NCBI RefSeq assembly: GCF_013620825.1
Contig: NZ_NJIC01000016.1
Location: 1 to 64,000, forward strand
Direction of reading: 5' to 3'
Length of the DNA stretch: 64,000 bases
Source: Rhodanobacter sp. PCA2
GTDB taxonomy: Bacteria; Pseudomonadota; Gammaproteobacteria; Xanthomonadales; Rhodanobacteraceae
Position 1 is the first letter of the stretch; every line of letters begins with the position of its first letter. This document shows, piece after piece, positions 56,200 through 64,000 of this stretch. The notes below the pieces were generated by a model. The model worked only from the letters and a program-made list of their open reading frames with translations, did no database searches and was not told the DNA's origin. The position numbers and the translations under genes are program-made.

Positions 56200-59100
56200 T
56201 TACGCCGGCCGCCGCGCGCCCAGCAGCACCAGCACTTCCTGCGCGCTGCGGATGCGTTCGCTGGCGCCGGGCAGGTCGAGGGTGATGCGCAGCTTGTCCT
56301 GGCCGTCGAGCTTGTAGACGCGCGGCAGGCTCTGGATCAGCTTGATGATCGCCATGGGATCGACCTCCGGCTTGTCGCGGAAGGTGATGCGGCCGCCGTT
56401 GGCGCCGAAGTCCAGCTTGCGGATGCCCAGCGGCGTGGCCATCAGCTTCAGGCCGGACAGCGCGAACAGCGTCTTGGTGGGCTCGGGCAGCAGGCCGAAG
56501 CGGTCGATCATCTCCACCTGCAGGTCGCGCAGCTGCTCGTCGTTGCGCGCGCTGGCGATGCGCTTGTACAGCGTCAGGCGCGTGTGCACGTCGGGCAGGT
56601 AGTCGTCGGGGATCAGCGCAGGCAGGTGCAGTTCGACTTCGGTTTCGTGTTCGCTCGACAGGTCGAAGTCGGGCACCTTGCCGCTCTTCAGCGCGCGCAC
56701 GGCGCGGTCGAGGAGTTCGGTGTAGAGGCCGAAGCCGATTTCCTGGATCTGGCCGGATTGCTCGTCGCCCAGCAGCTCGCCTGCGCCGCGGATTTCCAGG
56801 TCGTGCGTGGCGAGGGTGAAGCCGGCGCCGAGTTCCTCCAGCGAGGCCAGCGCTTCCAGGCGCTTCTCCGCGTCGGCGGTGATCGCCTTGCGGTCGGGCA
56901 CGATCAGGTAGGCGTAGGCGCGATGGTGCGAGCGGCCCACGCGGCCACGCAACTGGTGCAGCTGCGCGAGGCCGAAGCGGTCGGCGCGGTCGATGATGAT
57001 GGTGTTGGCCGTGGGAATGTCGATGCCGGTCTCGATGATGGTGGTACACACCAGCACGTTGAAGCGCTGGCGATGGAAATCCGCCATCACGCGTTCCAGC
57101 TCGCGCTCGGCCATCTGGCCGTGGGCCACGCCGATGCGCGCCTCGGGCACCAGTTCCTCCAGCTCGCGCACGGTGCGCTCGATGCTCTGCACCTCGTTGT
57201 GCAGGAAGTACACCTGGCCGCCGCGCGCCAGCTCGCGCTGGAAGGCTTCGCGGATGGTGGCCGGGTCCCAGGTGGAGATGAAGGTGCGCACGGCCATGCG
57301 GTGCGCGGGCGGCGTGGTGATCAGCGACAGGTCGCGCAGCCCGCTCATCGCCATGTTGAGCGTGCGCGGGATCGGCGTGGCGGTCATGGTGAGCAGGTCC
57401 ACCTCGGCGCGCAGCTTCTTCAGCTGCTCCTTCTGGCGCACGCCGAAGCGCTGTTCCTCGTCCACGATCACCAGGCCCAGCTTGCGGAACTTGATGTCGG
57501 GCTGCAGCAGCTTGTGCGTGCCCACGATCACGTCGATCTGGCCGTCGGCGAGCCGCTTCAGCGCCTCGTTCACTTCCTTGGCGGACTTGAAGCGCGAGAG
57601 CACGTCCACCTTCACCGGCCAGTCGGCGAAGCGGTCGGCGAAGTTGCGGTAGTGCTGCTGGGCGAGCAGGGTGGTGGGCACCAGCACGGCCACCTGCTTG
57701 CCCGCGGTGGCGGCGGCGAAGGCGGCGCGCAGCGCGACCTCGGTCTTGCCGAAGCCCACGTCGCCGCAGATCACGCGGTCCATCGCGCGCGGCGCGGCGA
57801 GGTCGCGCAGCACGGCGTCGATGGCCTGTTCCTGGTCGGGCGTTTCCTCGAACGGGAAGCTGGCGCCGAATTCCTCCACCAGCAGGCGGTCGATGGACAG
57901 CGACTCGCCGCCGCGCGCCTCGCGCTGGGCGTAGATGGCCAGCAGCTCGGCGGCCACGTCGCGCACCTTCTCGGCGGCTTTCCTGCGCGCGCGTTCCCAG
58001 GCGTCGCCGCCCAGCGAGTGCAGCGGCGCCAGTTCCGGCGCGGTGCCGGAGTAGCGGCTGACCAGGCCGAGCTGCGCCACCGGCACGTAGAGCTTGTCGC
58101 CCTTGGCGTATTCGATGACGAGGAACTCGCCCTCCATCCCGCCCAGCTCCATCGACAGCAGGCCCTGGTAGCGGCCCACGCCGTGGTCCACGTGCACGAT
58201 GGGCGAGCCGACCGAAAGCTCGGTGAGGTCGCGGATGATCGTGTCCGGATCGCGCGCCGCGCCGCGGCGCCGGCGCCGCTCGGTGCGCACGCGCTCGCCG
58301 AACAGCTCGCGCTCGGTGAGCACGGTGAGCATGGGCTTCGCCAGCGCGAAGCCCTGTTCCAGCGGTGCGATGGTGATGGCGAACTTGACTCCCTCGCCTG
58401 CGTGCTGGGGAGGGTTGGGGAGGGGGGCTTTTGCTTCTGCGCCAGTTGGGGCAGCCCCCTCCCGACCTCCACCTGCACGCAGGGGCAGGAGAAAGTCTTG
58501 CCAGCCGTCGACGTGCTCCGGCTTCAGGCCCGCGCCCGCCAGCGTTTCCAGCAGCGCCTCGCGCCGCCCGGCCGAATCGGCGGCGATCAGCACGCGGCCG
58601 GGGTAGTTCTCCAGGAAGTGGCGCAGCGAGGTGCCCGGTTCCTCGCCCTTGCGGTTCAGCGGCAACTCGGGCGCCGGCTGGGTGCCGGCGTCCATCGCGT
58701 GCGCATGGCCCGGCGCCACCACTTCCACGCGCAGGCGCCGGTTGAGCTGTTCGCGCAATTGCTCGGGCGACAGGTACAGCTCGGCCGGCGGCAGCACCGG
58801 ACGCTCGATGTCGTGGGCGCGCTGGTCGTAGCGGTCGGCGGTCTGCGTCCAGAACGCTTCGCTGGCCTCGCCGGCGCCTTCGCCGAGCACGAACAGCGCG
58901 TCGTCGGCGAGGTAGTCGAACAAGGTGGAGGTGCCTGTATGCGGATCCCCCGCAACACCCCGCACATCCACGGGCGGACTCTTCGCGGGAAAGAACAGCG
59001 GCAGGTAGTACTCGATGCCGCCGGGCGTGACGCCTTCCTTCATGTCCTGGTACAGCGGGCAGCGGCGCACGTCGATGGGGAAGCGTTCGCGCAGTGCGTT

Positions 59101-59790
59101 GCGGAAGCCCTTGGCGGCCTCGTCGGTGAGCGGGAACTCGCGCGCGGGCAGCAGTTCCACCTTCTCCACCGGCTGCGCGGAGCGCTGCGTCTCCGGGTCG
59201 AAGCTGCGGATGGAATCGACCTCGTCGTCGAACAGCTCGATGCGGTAGGGCTCGGCCGCGCCCATCGGGAAGATGTCGATCAGCGCGCCGCGCACGGCGA
59301 AATCGCCGGGCTCGGCCACCTGCGGCACGTTGCGGTAGCCGCTGGCCTCCAGCCGGCGCTGCTCGGTGGCGAGGTCGAACTTCTGGCCTTTCGCCACCAC
59401 CAGGCCGGAGCCGGTGATGTGCGAGCGCGGCGCGATGCGCTGCATCAGCGTGGCCACCGGCACCACCAGCACGCCGCGTTTCACGCCGGGCAGCCGGTAC
59501 AGCGTGGCGATGCGCTGCGAGACGATCTCGGGGTGCGGGCTGAACGCGTCGTAGGGCAGGGTTTCCCAGTCCGGGAAATGCAGCACCGGCAGGTCGCCGG
59601 CGTAGATGCGCAGCTCGTCCTCCAGCGCCGAGGCGCGCTGGGTGTCGCGCGTCACCGCCACCAGCAGCCCGTCGTGCGAGCGTGCCGCCTCGGCCAGCAA
59701 CAGGGCGCGCGCGGAGCCGTGCGGAGGCGTCCAGTAGCGGCGCTGTTTCGGGGAGGTGGGAAGCGGGGGATGCGGGATCGAGGCGGACAT
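56200..59790 (-). CDS. mfd: Transcription-repair coupling factor Mfd
   Basis: 1196 residues. Mfd pushes stalled RNA polymerase off DNA lesions and recruits UvrA. UvrB-like domains come first (about 20-340), then the RNA-polymerase-interacting domain with GSPIVHVDHGVGRYQGL (about 525-600), and the RecG-like motor with CGDVGFGKTEVALRAAF (Walker A, about 670), VDEEQRFGV, TATPIPRTLNMA and the translocase region near TTIIETGIDIP, followed by the TRCF C-terminal domain. About residues 443-468 hold a repeat-derived insertion rich in G, A and P (KAPLPNPPQHAGEG), unlike homologues but in frame. Confidence 0.97.
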   Translation of the reverse strand: MSASIPHPPLPTSPKQRRYWTPPHGSARALLLAEAARSHDGLLVAVTRDTQRASALEDELRIYAGDLPVLHFPDWETLPYDAFSPHPEIVSQRIATLYRLPGVKRGVLVVPVATLMQRIAPRSHITGSGLVVAKGQKFDLATEQRRLEASGYRNVPQVAEPGDFAVRGALIDIFPMGAAEPYRIELFDDEVDSIRSFDPETQRSAQPVEKVELLPAREFPLTDEAAKGFRNALRERFPIDVRRCPLYQDMKEGVTPGGIEYYLPLFFPAKSPPVDVRGVAGDPHTGTSTLFDYLADDALFVLGEGAGEASEAFWTQTADRYDQRAHDIERPVLPPAELYLSPEQLREQLNRRLRVEVVAPGHAHAMDAGTQPAPELPLNRKGEEPGTSLRHFLENYPGRVLIAADSAGRREALLETLAGAGLKPEHVDGWQDFLLPLRAGGGREGAAPTGAEAKAPLPNPPQHAGEGVKFAITIAPLEQGFALAKPMLTVLTERELFGERVRTERRRRRGAARDPDTIIRDLTELSVGSPIVHVDHGVGRYQGLLSMELGGMEGEFLVIEYAKGDKLYVPVAQLGLVSRYSGTAPELAPLHSLGGDAWERARRKAAEKVRDVAAELLAIYAQREARGGESLSIDRLLVEEFGASFPFEETPDQEQAIDAVLRDLAAPRAMDRVICGDVGFGKTEVALRAAFAAATAGKQVAVLVPTTLLAQQHYRNFADRFADWPVKVDVLSRFKSAKEVNEALKRLADGQIDVIVGTHKLLQPDIKFRKLGLVIVDEEQRFGVRQKEQLKKLRAEVDLLTMTATPIPRTLNMAMSGLRDLSLITTPPAHRMAVRTFISTWDPATIREAFQRELARGGQVYFLHNEVQSIERTVRELEELVPEARIGVAHGQMAERELERVMADFHRQRFNVLVCTTIIETGIDIPTANTIIIDRADRFGLAQLHQLRGRVGRSHHRAYAYLIVPDRKAITADAEKRLEALASLEELGAGFTLATHDLEIRGAGELLGDEQSGQIQEIGFGLYTELLDRAVRALKSGKVPDFDLSSEHETEVELHLPALIPDDYLPDVHTRLTLYKRIASARNDEQLRDLQVEMIDRFGLLPEPTKTLFALSGLKLMATPLGIRKLDFGANGGRITFRDKPEVDPMAIIKLIQSLPRVYKLDGQDKLRITLDLPGASERIRSAQEVLVLLGARRPA
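58385..58440 (-). repeat. Repeat-derived in-frame insertion inside mfd
   Basis: On the + strand CTCCCTCGCCTGCGTGCTGGG, GAGGGTTGGGGAGGGGG resembles the dispersed CTCCCC/GGGGAG repeat family found between genes in this window. It encodes PLPNPPQHAGEG within Mfd between the UvrB-like part and the polymerase-interacting domain. It probably lies in a surface loop. Confidence 0.7.
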
Positions 59791-59842
59791 GGATACGTTG
59801 CGCTGGAGGCGCGAACGTCTTGCCGCGCCGGGAAAGCGGACA

Positions 59843-59848
59843 AGTGTA
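59843..59848 (-). promoter_or_regulatory. Putative -10 box (TACACT) of mfd
   Basis: TACACT on the minus strand lies 52 bases before the mfd ATG at 59790. The -35 is unclear. Confidence 0.4.
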
Positions 59849-59875
59849 GCGCGACGCGTGTAACCAGCCTTTCTT

Positions 59876-60010
59876 CCTCGTGCCTCCGGGGAGAGGATCG
59901 AGGTGGGTGGCGGTGCTTGCGAAAGCGTTGCCTCGGAAACCCGCTCCGGTATCGCGGCGGGGCAGGCATGCCCCCCACCCCTGCCCTGTCCCCGATGGGG
60001 AGAGGGGCGA
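59876..60010. repeat. CTCTCCCC-type repeat fragments between mfd and the GNAT gene
   Basis: GTGCCTCCGGGGAGAGGATCG and, near 59990, CCTGTCCCCGATGGGGAGAGGGGCGAG are units of the same family as those near 17935 and 35591; CCCC and GGGG arms can pair. It lies right after the GNAT stop codon in its direction of transcription. Confidence 0.7.
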
Positions 60011-60015
60011 GGGCG

Positions 60016-60618
60016 TTAAAGGCGCAGCGAGAGCTGGGCTACGCCCGGTTCGCTGGGCACCAGGCGCTGGGTGAAGCCCAGATCCCGGCACAGTTCCAGC
60101 ATCGGCCGGTTTTCCAGCAGCACATAGCCCCAGATCTCGGTGAGTTCGCGGCTGCGGCAGTCGTCGACCAGTCGCTGCATCAGCAGCACGCCGAGGCCCT
60201 GGCGGCTCCAGTCATGTTCCACCACCACGGAGAACTCGGCGTTGTCGGAGGTGTGGTCCACGTAGATGCGGCCCACGCCACGGATCTCGTGGGGGCGCAC
60301 GGATTCGTCCATCAGCACGTACGCGGATTCGTGCACCGGATCGATGTTGCACAGGCGCTTGGCCATCAATGGCGGCAGCTCGGACATCGCGTGCAGGAAG
60401 CGCCGTCGGATGTCTTCCGGCGACAGCCGGGTAAATGCGCGTTGCAGCGCAGCGACATCGCCGGGTTCGATCACGCGCAGCCACAACTCGCGGCCATCCG
60501 TGCTGCGCAGGAGTTCGCCGTGCGGAGGGTGCCAGACCAGTGCGGAGACGTCGTACCCGTGGCCGCGCGGAAGCAGCGGCGGGTGCGAGATGGTGGGGCG
60601 CAGACTGGCGGAAATCAT
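60016..60618 (-). CDS. GNAT-family N-acetyltransferase
   Basis: 200 residues. The acetyltransferase domain lies at about 42-195, with RVIEPGDVAALQRAFTRLSPEDIRRRFL, the acetyl-CoA loop DWSRQGLGVLLMQRL and a C-terminal ENRPMLELCRDLGF strand-helix. The N-terminal region resembles the C-terminal GNAT part of protein acetyltransferases such as Pat, but without the acyl-CoA synthetase-like domain. Its acceptor is unknown. It has no Shine-Dalgarno; the bases just before ATG form a hairpin. Confidence 0.85.
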   Translation of the reverse strand: MISASLRPTISHPPLLPRGHGYDVSALVWHPPHGELLRSTDGRELWLRVIEPGDVAALQRAFTRLSPEDIRRRFLHAMSELPPLMAKRLCNIDPVHESAYVLMDESVRPHEIRGVGRIYVDHTSDNAEFSVVVEHDWSRQGLGVLLMQRLVDDCRSRELTEIWGYVLLENRPMLELCRDLGFTQRLVPSEPGVAQLSLRL

Positions 60619-60620
60619 GT

Positions 60621-60638
60621 CAATACTCGGAAGTATTG
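60621..60638 (-). promoter_or_regulatory. Hairpin abutting the GNAT start codon
   Basis: CAATACT and AGTATTG, perfect 7-base arms around a 4-base loop, end two bases before the ATG at 60618 and take the place of a ribosome site. It may control translation or serve as an operator. Confidence 0.55.
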
Positions 60639-60648
60639 TGTGCGGTGC

Positions 60649-60678
60649 AGCATAAGCTTGTATGAGTGATTATACAAG
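60649..60678 (-). promoter_or_regulatory. Promoter of the GNAT gene with inverted repeat
   Basis: On the minus strand TTGTAT (rc of 60672-60677), 17 bases and TATGCT (rc of 60649-60654). The inverted repeat CTTGTAT-N8-ATACAAG (60657-60678) covers the -35 and spacer, a good place for a regulator. Confidence 0.6.
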
Positions 60679-60742
60679 TCTTTGGGCCTTTTTGACGCAG
60701 TCGCACAACCAGGAGCGTTCAGGCTGGTGGCGTGCCGGCGAC

Positions 60743-61261
60743 CTAGCGCGGCCGCTTCGGGCCCGGGGCGGAATGGCGGCCCTGCGCCGCGTCTATTGCG
60801 TCTATCCAGCCCGCCGGCGTGGCCGGAAACGCATCGGCGTAGGGCACGTAGGGCTTGATGTCGAGGATGGGCGTGCCGTCCAGCAGGTCCACGCCGCGCA
60901 CGCGCAGCGCACGTTCCTCCACCGCGAGCAGTTCCACCGCGGACAAGCCGATCGCGTTCGGGCGGTGCGGCGAGCGCGTGGCCAGCACGCCGCGCTTGCC
61001 GCCACCGCGCGGCGGCCGCACCAGCGGCTTCCAGCCTTCGCTGCGATGGAACACGAAGATCAGCCAGACACGCCCGAAGCCGGCGAGGTCGCGGAACGCC
61101 TCCGCCGGCAAGCCGTCCACGAACTCGATGCGCGCCTCTGCCTCGGCACCCGTCTCGGTACCCGCCACCACGGTGGACTGGTGCGGCGCGTCGATGCGCC
61201 GCGCGTACGGCGAGCGCACGTGCGCGATGGGATGGGCGGTGAAGGGAGCGCTTTCGTCCAT
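60743..61261 (-). CDS. trmO: tRNA N6-threonylcarbamoyladenosine (t6A37) methyltransferase TrmO
   Basis: 172 residues from the ATG at 61261. Single-sheeted beta-barrel SAM enzyme: starts IAHVRSPYARRIDAPHQ, with LIFVFHRSEGWKPLVRPPRGG and the motif RSPHRPNAIGLSAVELL, all typical of TrmO/YaeB. It methylates t6A37 in tRNA-Thr. A shorter product than E. coli because the C-terminal domain is missing, which is common in this order. Stand-alone, 83 bases after the lipoprotein gene on the same strand. Confidence 0.93.
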   Translation of the reverse strand: MDESAPFTAHPIAHVRSPYARRIDAPHQSTVVAGTETGAEAEARIEFVDGLPAEAFRDLAGFGRVWLIFVFHRSEGWKPLVRPPRGGGKRGVLATRSPHRPNAIGLSAVELLAVEERALRVRGVDLLDGTPILDIKPYVPYADAFPATPAGWIDAIDAAQGRHSAPGPKRPR

Positions 61262-61344
61262 GGTCCGATATGTGGTTCGGGGAATGGCTGGGCAGCCGGA
61301 TCGGGCGCGACGCGCATCGCCGGACGATGCAGCGGTAGCCCGAA

Positions 61345-61854
61345 TCAGCGGATGCCCACGCCAAGCCCCACGCCGAAGCTCACGTTCGGGCGCCCGCTGC
61401 GCATTTCCTGGTCGGTCCATACATGCGACTGCGTAGCCTGCACCAGCGGAAACACGTAATCGGCCTCGCCCACCTTGCCGGCGCGGCTGCCGGCGAGTTG
61501 GCCGTCAACGGTGATCGGGGCGCCGTTGGGGTAGTTCATGGGCTCGGCGTAGCCCGCCAGCACGGCGATGAAGCGGCCGCTCGCGCCGCCGCCGAATTTC
61601 GGCCGCTGCGAGGCGTCAAGCGGGTAGGCGAGGATTTCGATCTCGCTGTGGTCGGGCAGGTTGCGTACTCCCACCACGCGGCCGCCCCAGATCACCTGGC
61701 CGCGCGCGTATTGCTCCGGCGACTGCCCCACCTGCATGGGCGTGGCGGCGACGGTGCCGGGCGCGGTCTTGTAGATCGGCGCGGGCGCGCAGGCGGCGAG
61801 GCCCAGCAGCACGATGGGAAGAAGGATGCGGGCGGAAACGGCGGCAAGGCGCAT
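61345..61854 (-). CDS. Slp-family outer-membrane lipoprotein
   Basis: 169 residues from the ATG at 61854, preceded by GGGAG. A lipobox LLGLAAC-APAP starts the mature protein at Cys22, so it should be lipid-anchored; outer membrane placement is usual for Slp. The body has QVIWGGRVVGVRNLPDHSEIEILAYPLD and GRFIAVLAGYAEPMNYP, as in Slp/YeaY. Slp proteins are starvation and acid-stress induced in E. coli. It lies 34 bases after rlmJ. Confidence 0.9.
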   Translation of the reverse strand: MRLAAVSARILLPIVLLGLAACAPAPIYKTAPGTVAATPMQVGQSPEQYARGQVIWGGRVVGVRNLPDHSEIEILAYPLDASQRPKFGGGASGRFIAVLAGYAEPMNYPNGAPITVDGQLAGSRAGKVGEADYVFPLVQATQSHVWTDQEMRSGRPNVSFGVGLGVGIR

Positions 61855-61888
61855 GGCGATCTCCCGGATGCGAGACGGTGGTCCGAGC

Positions 61889-62815
61889 TTAGCGGCGGCG
61901 CGGCCCCGGCGGTAGCCGGGCGGGCGCTGCGGGGGGCGCGGCGGATTCAGCCACCAGCCAGTCCAGCTTCCACTCGGCGGGGCGTTCCTGCGCAAGCAGG
62001 CGCGCCAGCGCGCGCAGCGGTTCGCGCAGGGTTTCGTCGAGCTGCCAGGGCGCGTTGATGATCGCCATGCCGGAACCGTTGAGGCGCAGCGGCGAGTCGT
62101 CGCCGTGCACCAGCAGCTCCGCGCGCAGCACGCGCTTCGCGCCGCAATGCTGCAGCCAGCGCAGGAAGGGCTGCACCTGGCTGCGCCGCTTGATCGGATA
62201 CCACACCGCGTAGATGCCGCCGGGCCAGCGCTCCAGCGCGCCCTTCAGGGCGTGCTCGATCAGGCGGTACTCGGCCTCCTGCGCCTCGTAGGGCGGGTCG
62301 ATCAGCACCAGGCCGCGCTTTTCCTTCGGCGGCAGCAACGCGCCCAGCGCCTCGTAGCCGTTGCGTCCGTGCACGTGCATGCGGGCGTCGCGGTGGAACA
62401 GTTCGCGCAGCCTTGCGGATTCCTCCGGGTGCAGTTCGCACAGTTGCGCGCTGTCGGTGTCGCGCATGGCCAGTGCGGCCTGCAGCGGCGAGCCGGGATA
62501 GAGCTTCAGGCCGTGTTCGTTGCCCGGCAGCGCGAGGATGGAATCCAGCCAACGGCGCAGCAGCGGCGGCAGTGCGGCGGCATGGGCGTCGCCGCCGTGC
62601 AGGTCGGGAAACAGCAGGCGGGCGATGCCGTCCCTGTATTCGCCGGTCTTGTCGGCCTCGGCGCCGTCCAGCGCATAGCAGCCGCTGCCGGCGTGGGTGT
62701 CGATCACGCAGAACGGCGCGGGCTTGAGCTTGAGCGCCTCGATCAGCGCCAGCAGCACCGCGTGCTTCAGGACGTCGGCGAAATTGCCCGCGTGGTAGGC
62801 GTGGCGGTAGTTCAT
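61889..62815 (-). CDS. rlmJ: 23S rRNA (adenine(2030)-N6)-methyltransferase RlmJ
   Basis: 308 residues from the ATG at 62815. It starts MNYRHAYHAGNFADVLKHAV, the family hallmark, and has the SAM loop IDTHAGSGCYAL and the catalytic DPPY at 173-176. RlmJ methylates A2030 of 23S rRNA. It probably heads an operon with the Slp-type lipoprotein and TrmO genes. Confidence 0.95.
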   Translation of the reverse strand: MNYRHAYHAGNFADVLKHAVLLALIEALKLKPAPFCVIDTHAGSGCYALDGAEADKTGEYRDGIARLLFPDLHGGDAHAAALPPLLRRWLDSILALPGNEHGLKLYPGSPLQAALAMRDTDSAQLCELHPEESARLRELFHRDARMHVHGRNGYEALGALLPPKEKRGLVLIDPPYEAQEAEYRLIEHALKGALERWPGGIYAVWYPIKRRSQVQPFLRWLQHCGAKRVLRAELLVHGDDSPLRLNGSGMAIINAPWQLDETLREPLRALARLLAQERPAEWKLDWLVAESAAPPAAPARLPPGPRRR

Positions 62816-62888
62816 GGCGGCGGCCGCAGAAAGGCGCCCAAGTATAGGCTGTGGCCGCCGCGCAGACCGCATGAAGCCGGCTTCAGGG

Positions 62889-62918
62889 TTGAGCGGGCGC
62901 GTGGTGCGTGGCTATGCT
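62889..62918 (+). promoter_or_regulatory. Promoter TTGAGC-N18-TATGCT of copL; -10 six bases before ATG
   Basis: TTGAGC at 62889-62894, an 18-base spacer and TATGCT at 62913-62918. TATGCT ends exactly six bases before the copL ATG, so the message is probably leaderless. Confidence 0.55.
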
Positions 62919-62924
62919 CGCGGC

Positions 62925-63278
62925 ATGATCCGTTCGTCCCTCCGCCGCCTGCGCCGCTGCCGCCTGCTGTTCGTGCTGGCGCTGTGCGCGTGGCTGGGCC
63001 TGGCGGGTTCCGTGTTCGCCCATGCGGATTGCTGTGCCGGCATGGGCGGCATGTCCGGTGCCGCGACGATGACGCATCCCGACAGCGCGCAGGCCCCGTT
63101 GCATGCGGACGGCGCCCATGCCGGTGGCGCGTGTGCCTGCGTGCATGCGACGGCCGCGCTGCCGGAACTGGCTGCCGCCGTGGTGCCGGTACGCCTCGCC
63201 GCGACGAAGTGGCAGGCCTGGCCCGCCATCGCACCTACGCTTCCGCACCCGCCACCCTTGCGGCCGCCGCTGGCCTGA
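62925..63278 (+). CDS. copL: CopL-like small exported copper-linked protein (DUF2946 type)
   Basis: 117 residues. A basic start and a hydrophobic helix (LLFVLALCAWLGLAGSVFA) form a signal peptide, followed by a Cys-, Met- and His-rich part (CCAGMGGMSGA, HADGAHAGGACACVHA) that could bind copper. In Xanthomonas a small copL gene sits just upstream of copA and is needed for copper-inducible expression. Position before copA here and composition agree, so I assign copL with moderate certainty. Confidence 0.75.
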   Translation: MIRSSLRRLRRCRLLFVLALCAWLGLAGSVFAHADCCAGMGGMSGAATMTHPDSAQAPLHADGAHAGGACACVHATAALPELAAAVVPVRLAATKWQAWPAIAPTLPHPPPLRPPLA

Positions 63279-63326
63279 TTCCTCCCGCTGATGCCGATTC
63301 GTTCGGTTGGCGGTGGTCTGATTTCG

Positions 63327-63399
63327 CTCGTCATCCCGGCGAAGGCCGGAGGCGCTTCGCCGTTGTGGGGCGCCTGCTGCTTTTGCAGGAATGACGAGC
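63327..63399. repeat. GTCATCCCGGCG-type inverted repeat between copL and copA
   Basis: CTCGTCATCCCGGCG and the inverse copy ending AGGAATGACGAG bound a 73-base unit of the family seen at 39942 and 49891. Another stem, GTTGCCGC-GTTC-GCGGCAAC, follows at about 63450. They occupy most of the 235-base gap before copA. Confidence 0.75.
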
Positions 63400-63513
63400 A
63401 GGCAGTCGATCAATCAGACCTTCCTTGGTCGCCTGCCCGCGCGCAGGCCCGTTGCCGCGTTCGCGGCAACGCCAGGCGGAATCCCGGTGATTCCGCGCAG
63501 GAGCAAAGCAGGT

Positions 63514-64000
63514 ATGAACAGGCAGGATTTGCGCGGCGTGCAGTTGTCGCGCCGGCGTTTCGTGCAGGGTCTGGCGCTGGGCGGCGTGGCCGCCGGGCTG
63601 GGCTTGCACGTGGGCGGGGCATCAGCACAACAGGCCGCCGTGCGCCGCGAATTGCGCGGCACGCATTTCGAGCTTTCCATCGGCGAGCTGCCGGTGGATT
63701 TCACCGGGCGCAAGCGCATCGCCACTGTGGTCAACGGCCAGTTGCCCGCCCCGTTGCTGCGCTGGCGCGAGGGCGACACGGTCACGCTGCGCGTAACCAA
63801 CCGCCTGCCGGTGCCCAGTTCCATCCACTGGCACGGCATCCTGCTGCCGTTCCGGATGGACGGCGTGCCCGGCATCAGTTTCCCCGGCATCGCGCCGGGC
63901 GAAAGCTGTACGTATCGCTTTCCGGTGCGGCAGAGCGGCACCTACTGGTACCACAGCCACTCCGGCTTCCAGGAGCAGGCCGGCCTCTACGGCCCCATCG
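63514..64000 (+). CDS. copA: Copper resistance multicopper oxidase CopA (N-terminal part, cut by window end)
   Basis: The first 162 codons are visible. The N-terminus MNRQDLRGVQLSRRRFVQGL carries the twin-arginine export motif, so the folded copper enzyme goes to the periplasm. Cupredoxin domain 1 follows, with copper-ligand motifs SIHWHGILLP and YWYHSHSGFQEQ. CopA oxidises Cu(I) and helps copper tolerance; copB is expected next. AGGAG lies 10 bases before ATG. The gene continues beyond the window. Confidence 0.95.
   Translation, partial: MNRQDLRGVQLSRRRFVQGLALGGVAAGLGLHVGGASAQQAAVRRELRGTHFELSIGELPVDFTGRKRIATVVNGQLPAPLLRWREGDTVTLRVTNRLPVPSSIHWHGILLPFRMDGVPGISFPGIAPGESCTYRFPVRQSGTYWYHSHSGFQEQAGLYGPI

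Noticed and set aside
55768-60669. A 1633-codon + strand frame across mfd.
   Set aside because: It is the antisense of mfd and the GNAT gene; its valine/histidine-rich composition is the usual artefact of GC-rich DNA.

Overview
The window reads as chromosome of a GC-rich gammaproteobacterium of the Xanthomonadales/Lysobacterales, most like Rhodanobacteraceae (Rhodanobacter, Dyella, Luteibacter and relatives). This is inferred from gene content rather than from any search: methionine synthase split into two genes, a 180-kDa-class NAD-glutamate dehydrogenase, a fused E1 alpha/beta 2-oxoacid dehydrogenase, many TonB-dependent receptors, a copL-copA copper locus, TAGAAT-like -10 boxes close to start codons, and intergenic CTCTCCCC / GTCATCCCGGCG / CCCGAAT repeats. 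No phage, insertion sequence, CRISPR array or rRNA was found; there is one tRNA, tRNA-Val(CAC).

Layout. 0-2.1 kb: leucine dehydrogenase and an Lrp-type regulator. 2.7-12.9 kb: a five-gene run on the + strand (TonB receptor, M61 peptidase, Oar-type TonB receptor, DUF885 hydrolase, M28 peptidase) closed by a strong terminator; this is the most distinctive block and looks like an outer-membrane peptide uptake and digestion operon. 13-15 kb: amino-acid permease, tRNA-Val, LpxB-N-domain membrane protein. 15-20 kb: a methionine-cycle operon (ArsR-methyltransferase fusion regulator, then the two halves of MetH). 20-24 kb: acyl-CoA dehydrogenase and a third TonB receptor. 24.7-29 kb: RND efflux pump. 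29.6-43 kb: central metabolism (NAD-GDH, NAD kinase, 5'-nucleotidase, aldo/keto reductase, DMT exporter, glutaryl-CoA dehydrogenase, nucleotidyltransferase-like protein, E1 of a 2-oxoacid dehydrogenase, DUF924). 43-54 kb: a second M61 peptidase, small regulatory pairs, MFS and ABC exporters, DUF3014, RNA ligase-like ThpR, a secreted methyltransferase-like protein. 54.6-62.8 kb: SelO, Mfd, GNAT, TrmO, Slp-type lipoprotein, RlmJ. 62.9-64 kb: copL and the start of copA, cut by the window end.

How it fits together. Amino-acid and peptide use is a recurring theme: peptide capture and cleavage, an Lrp regulator, leucine dehydrogenase, glutamate dehydrogenase, E1 2-oxoacid dehydrogenase, two acyl-CoA dehydrogenases and an amino-acid permease could together turn scavenged peptides into central metabolites. 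Several local regulatory circuits are visible in the DNA: paired GCAAC-N6-GTTGC operators over a SRPBCC-ArsR promoter, a TTGAC-N5-GTCAA site over an XRE promoter, a CATCGC-N6-GCGATG site before the MetH regulator, a Fur-box-like sequence before a DUF4405 membrane gene, and several genes with a -10 box exactly six bases before ATG (likely leaderless). All functional statements are read from translated motifs; no database search was possible.
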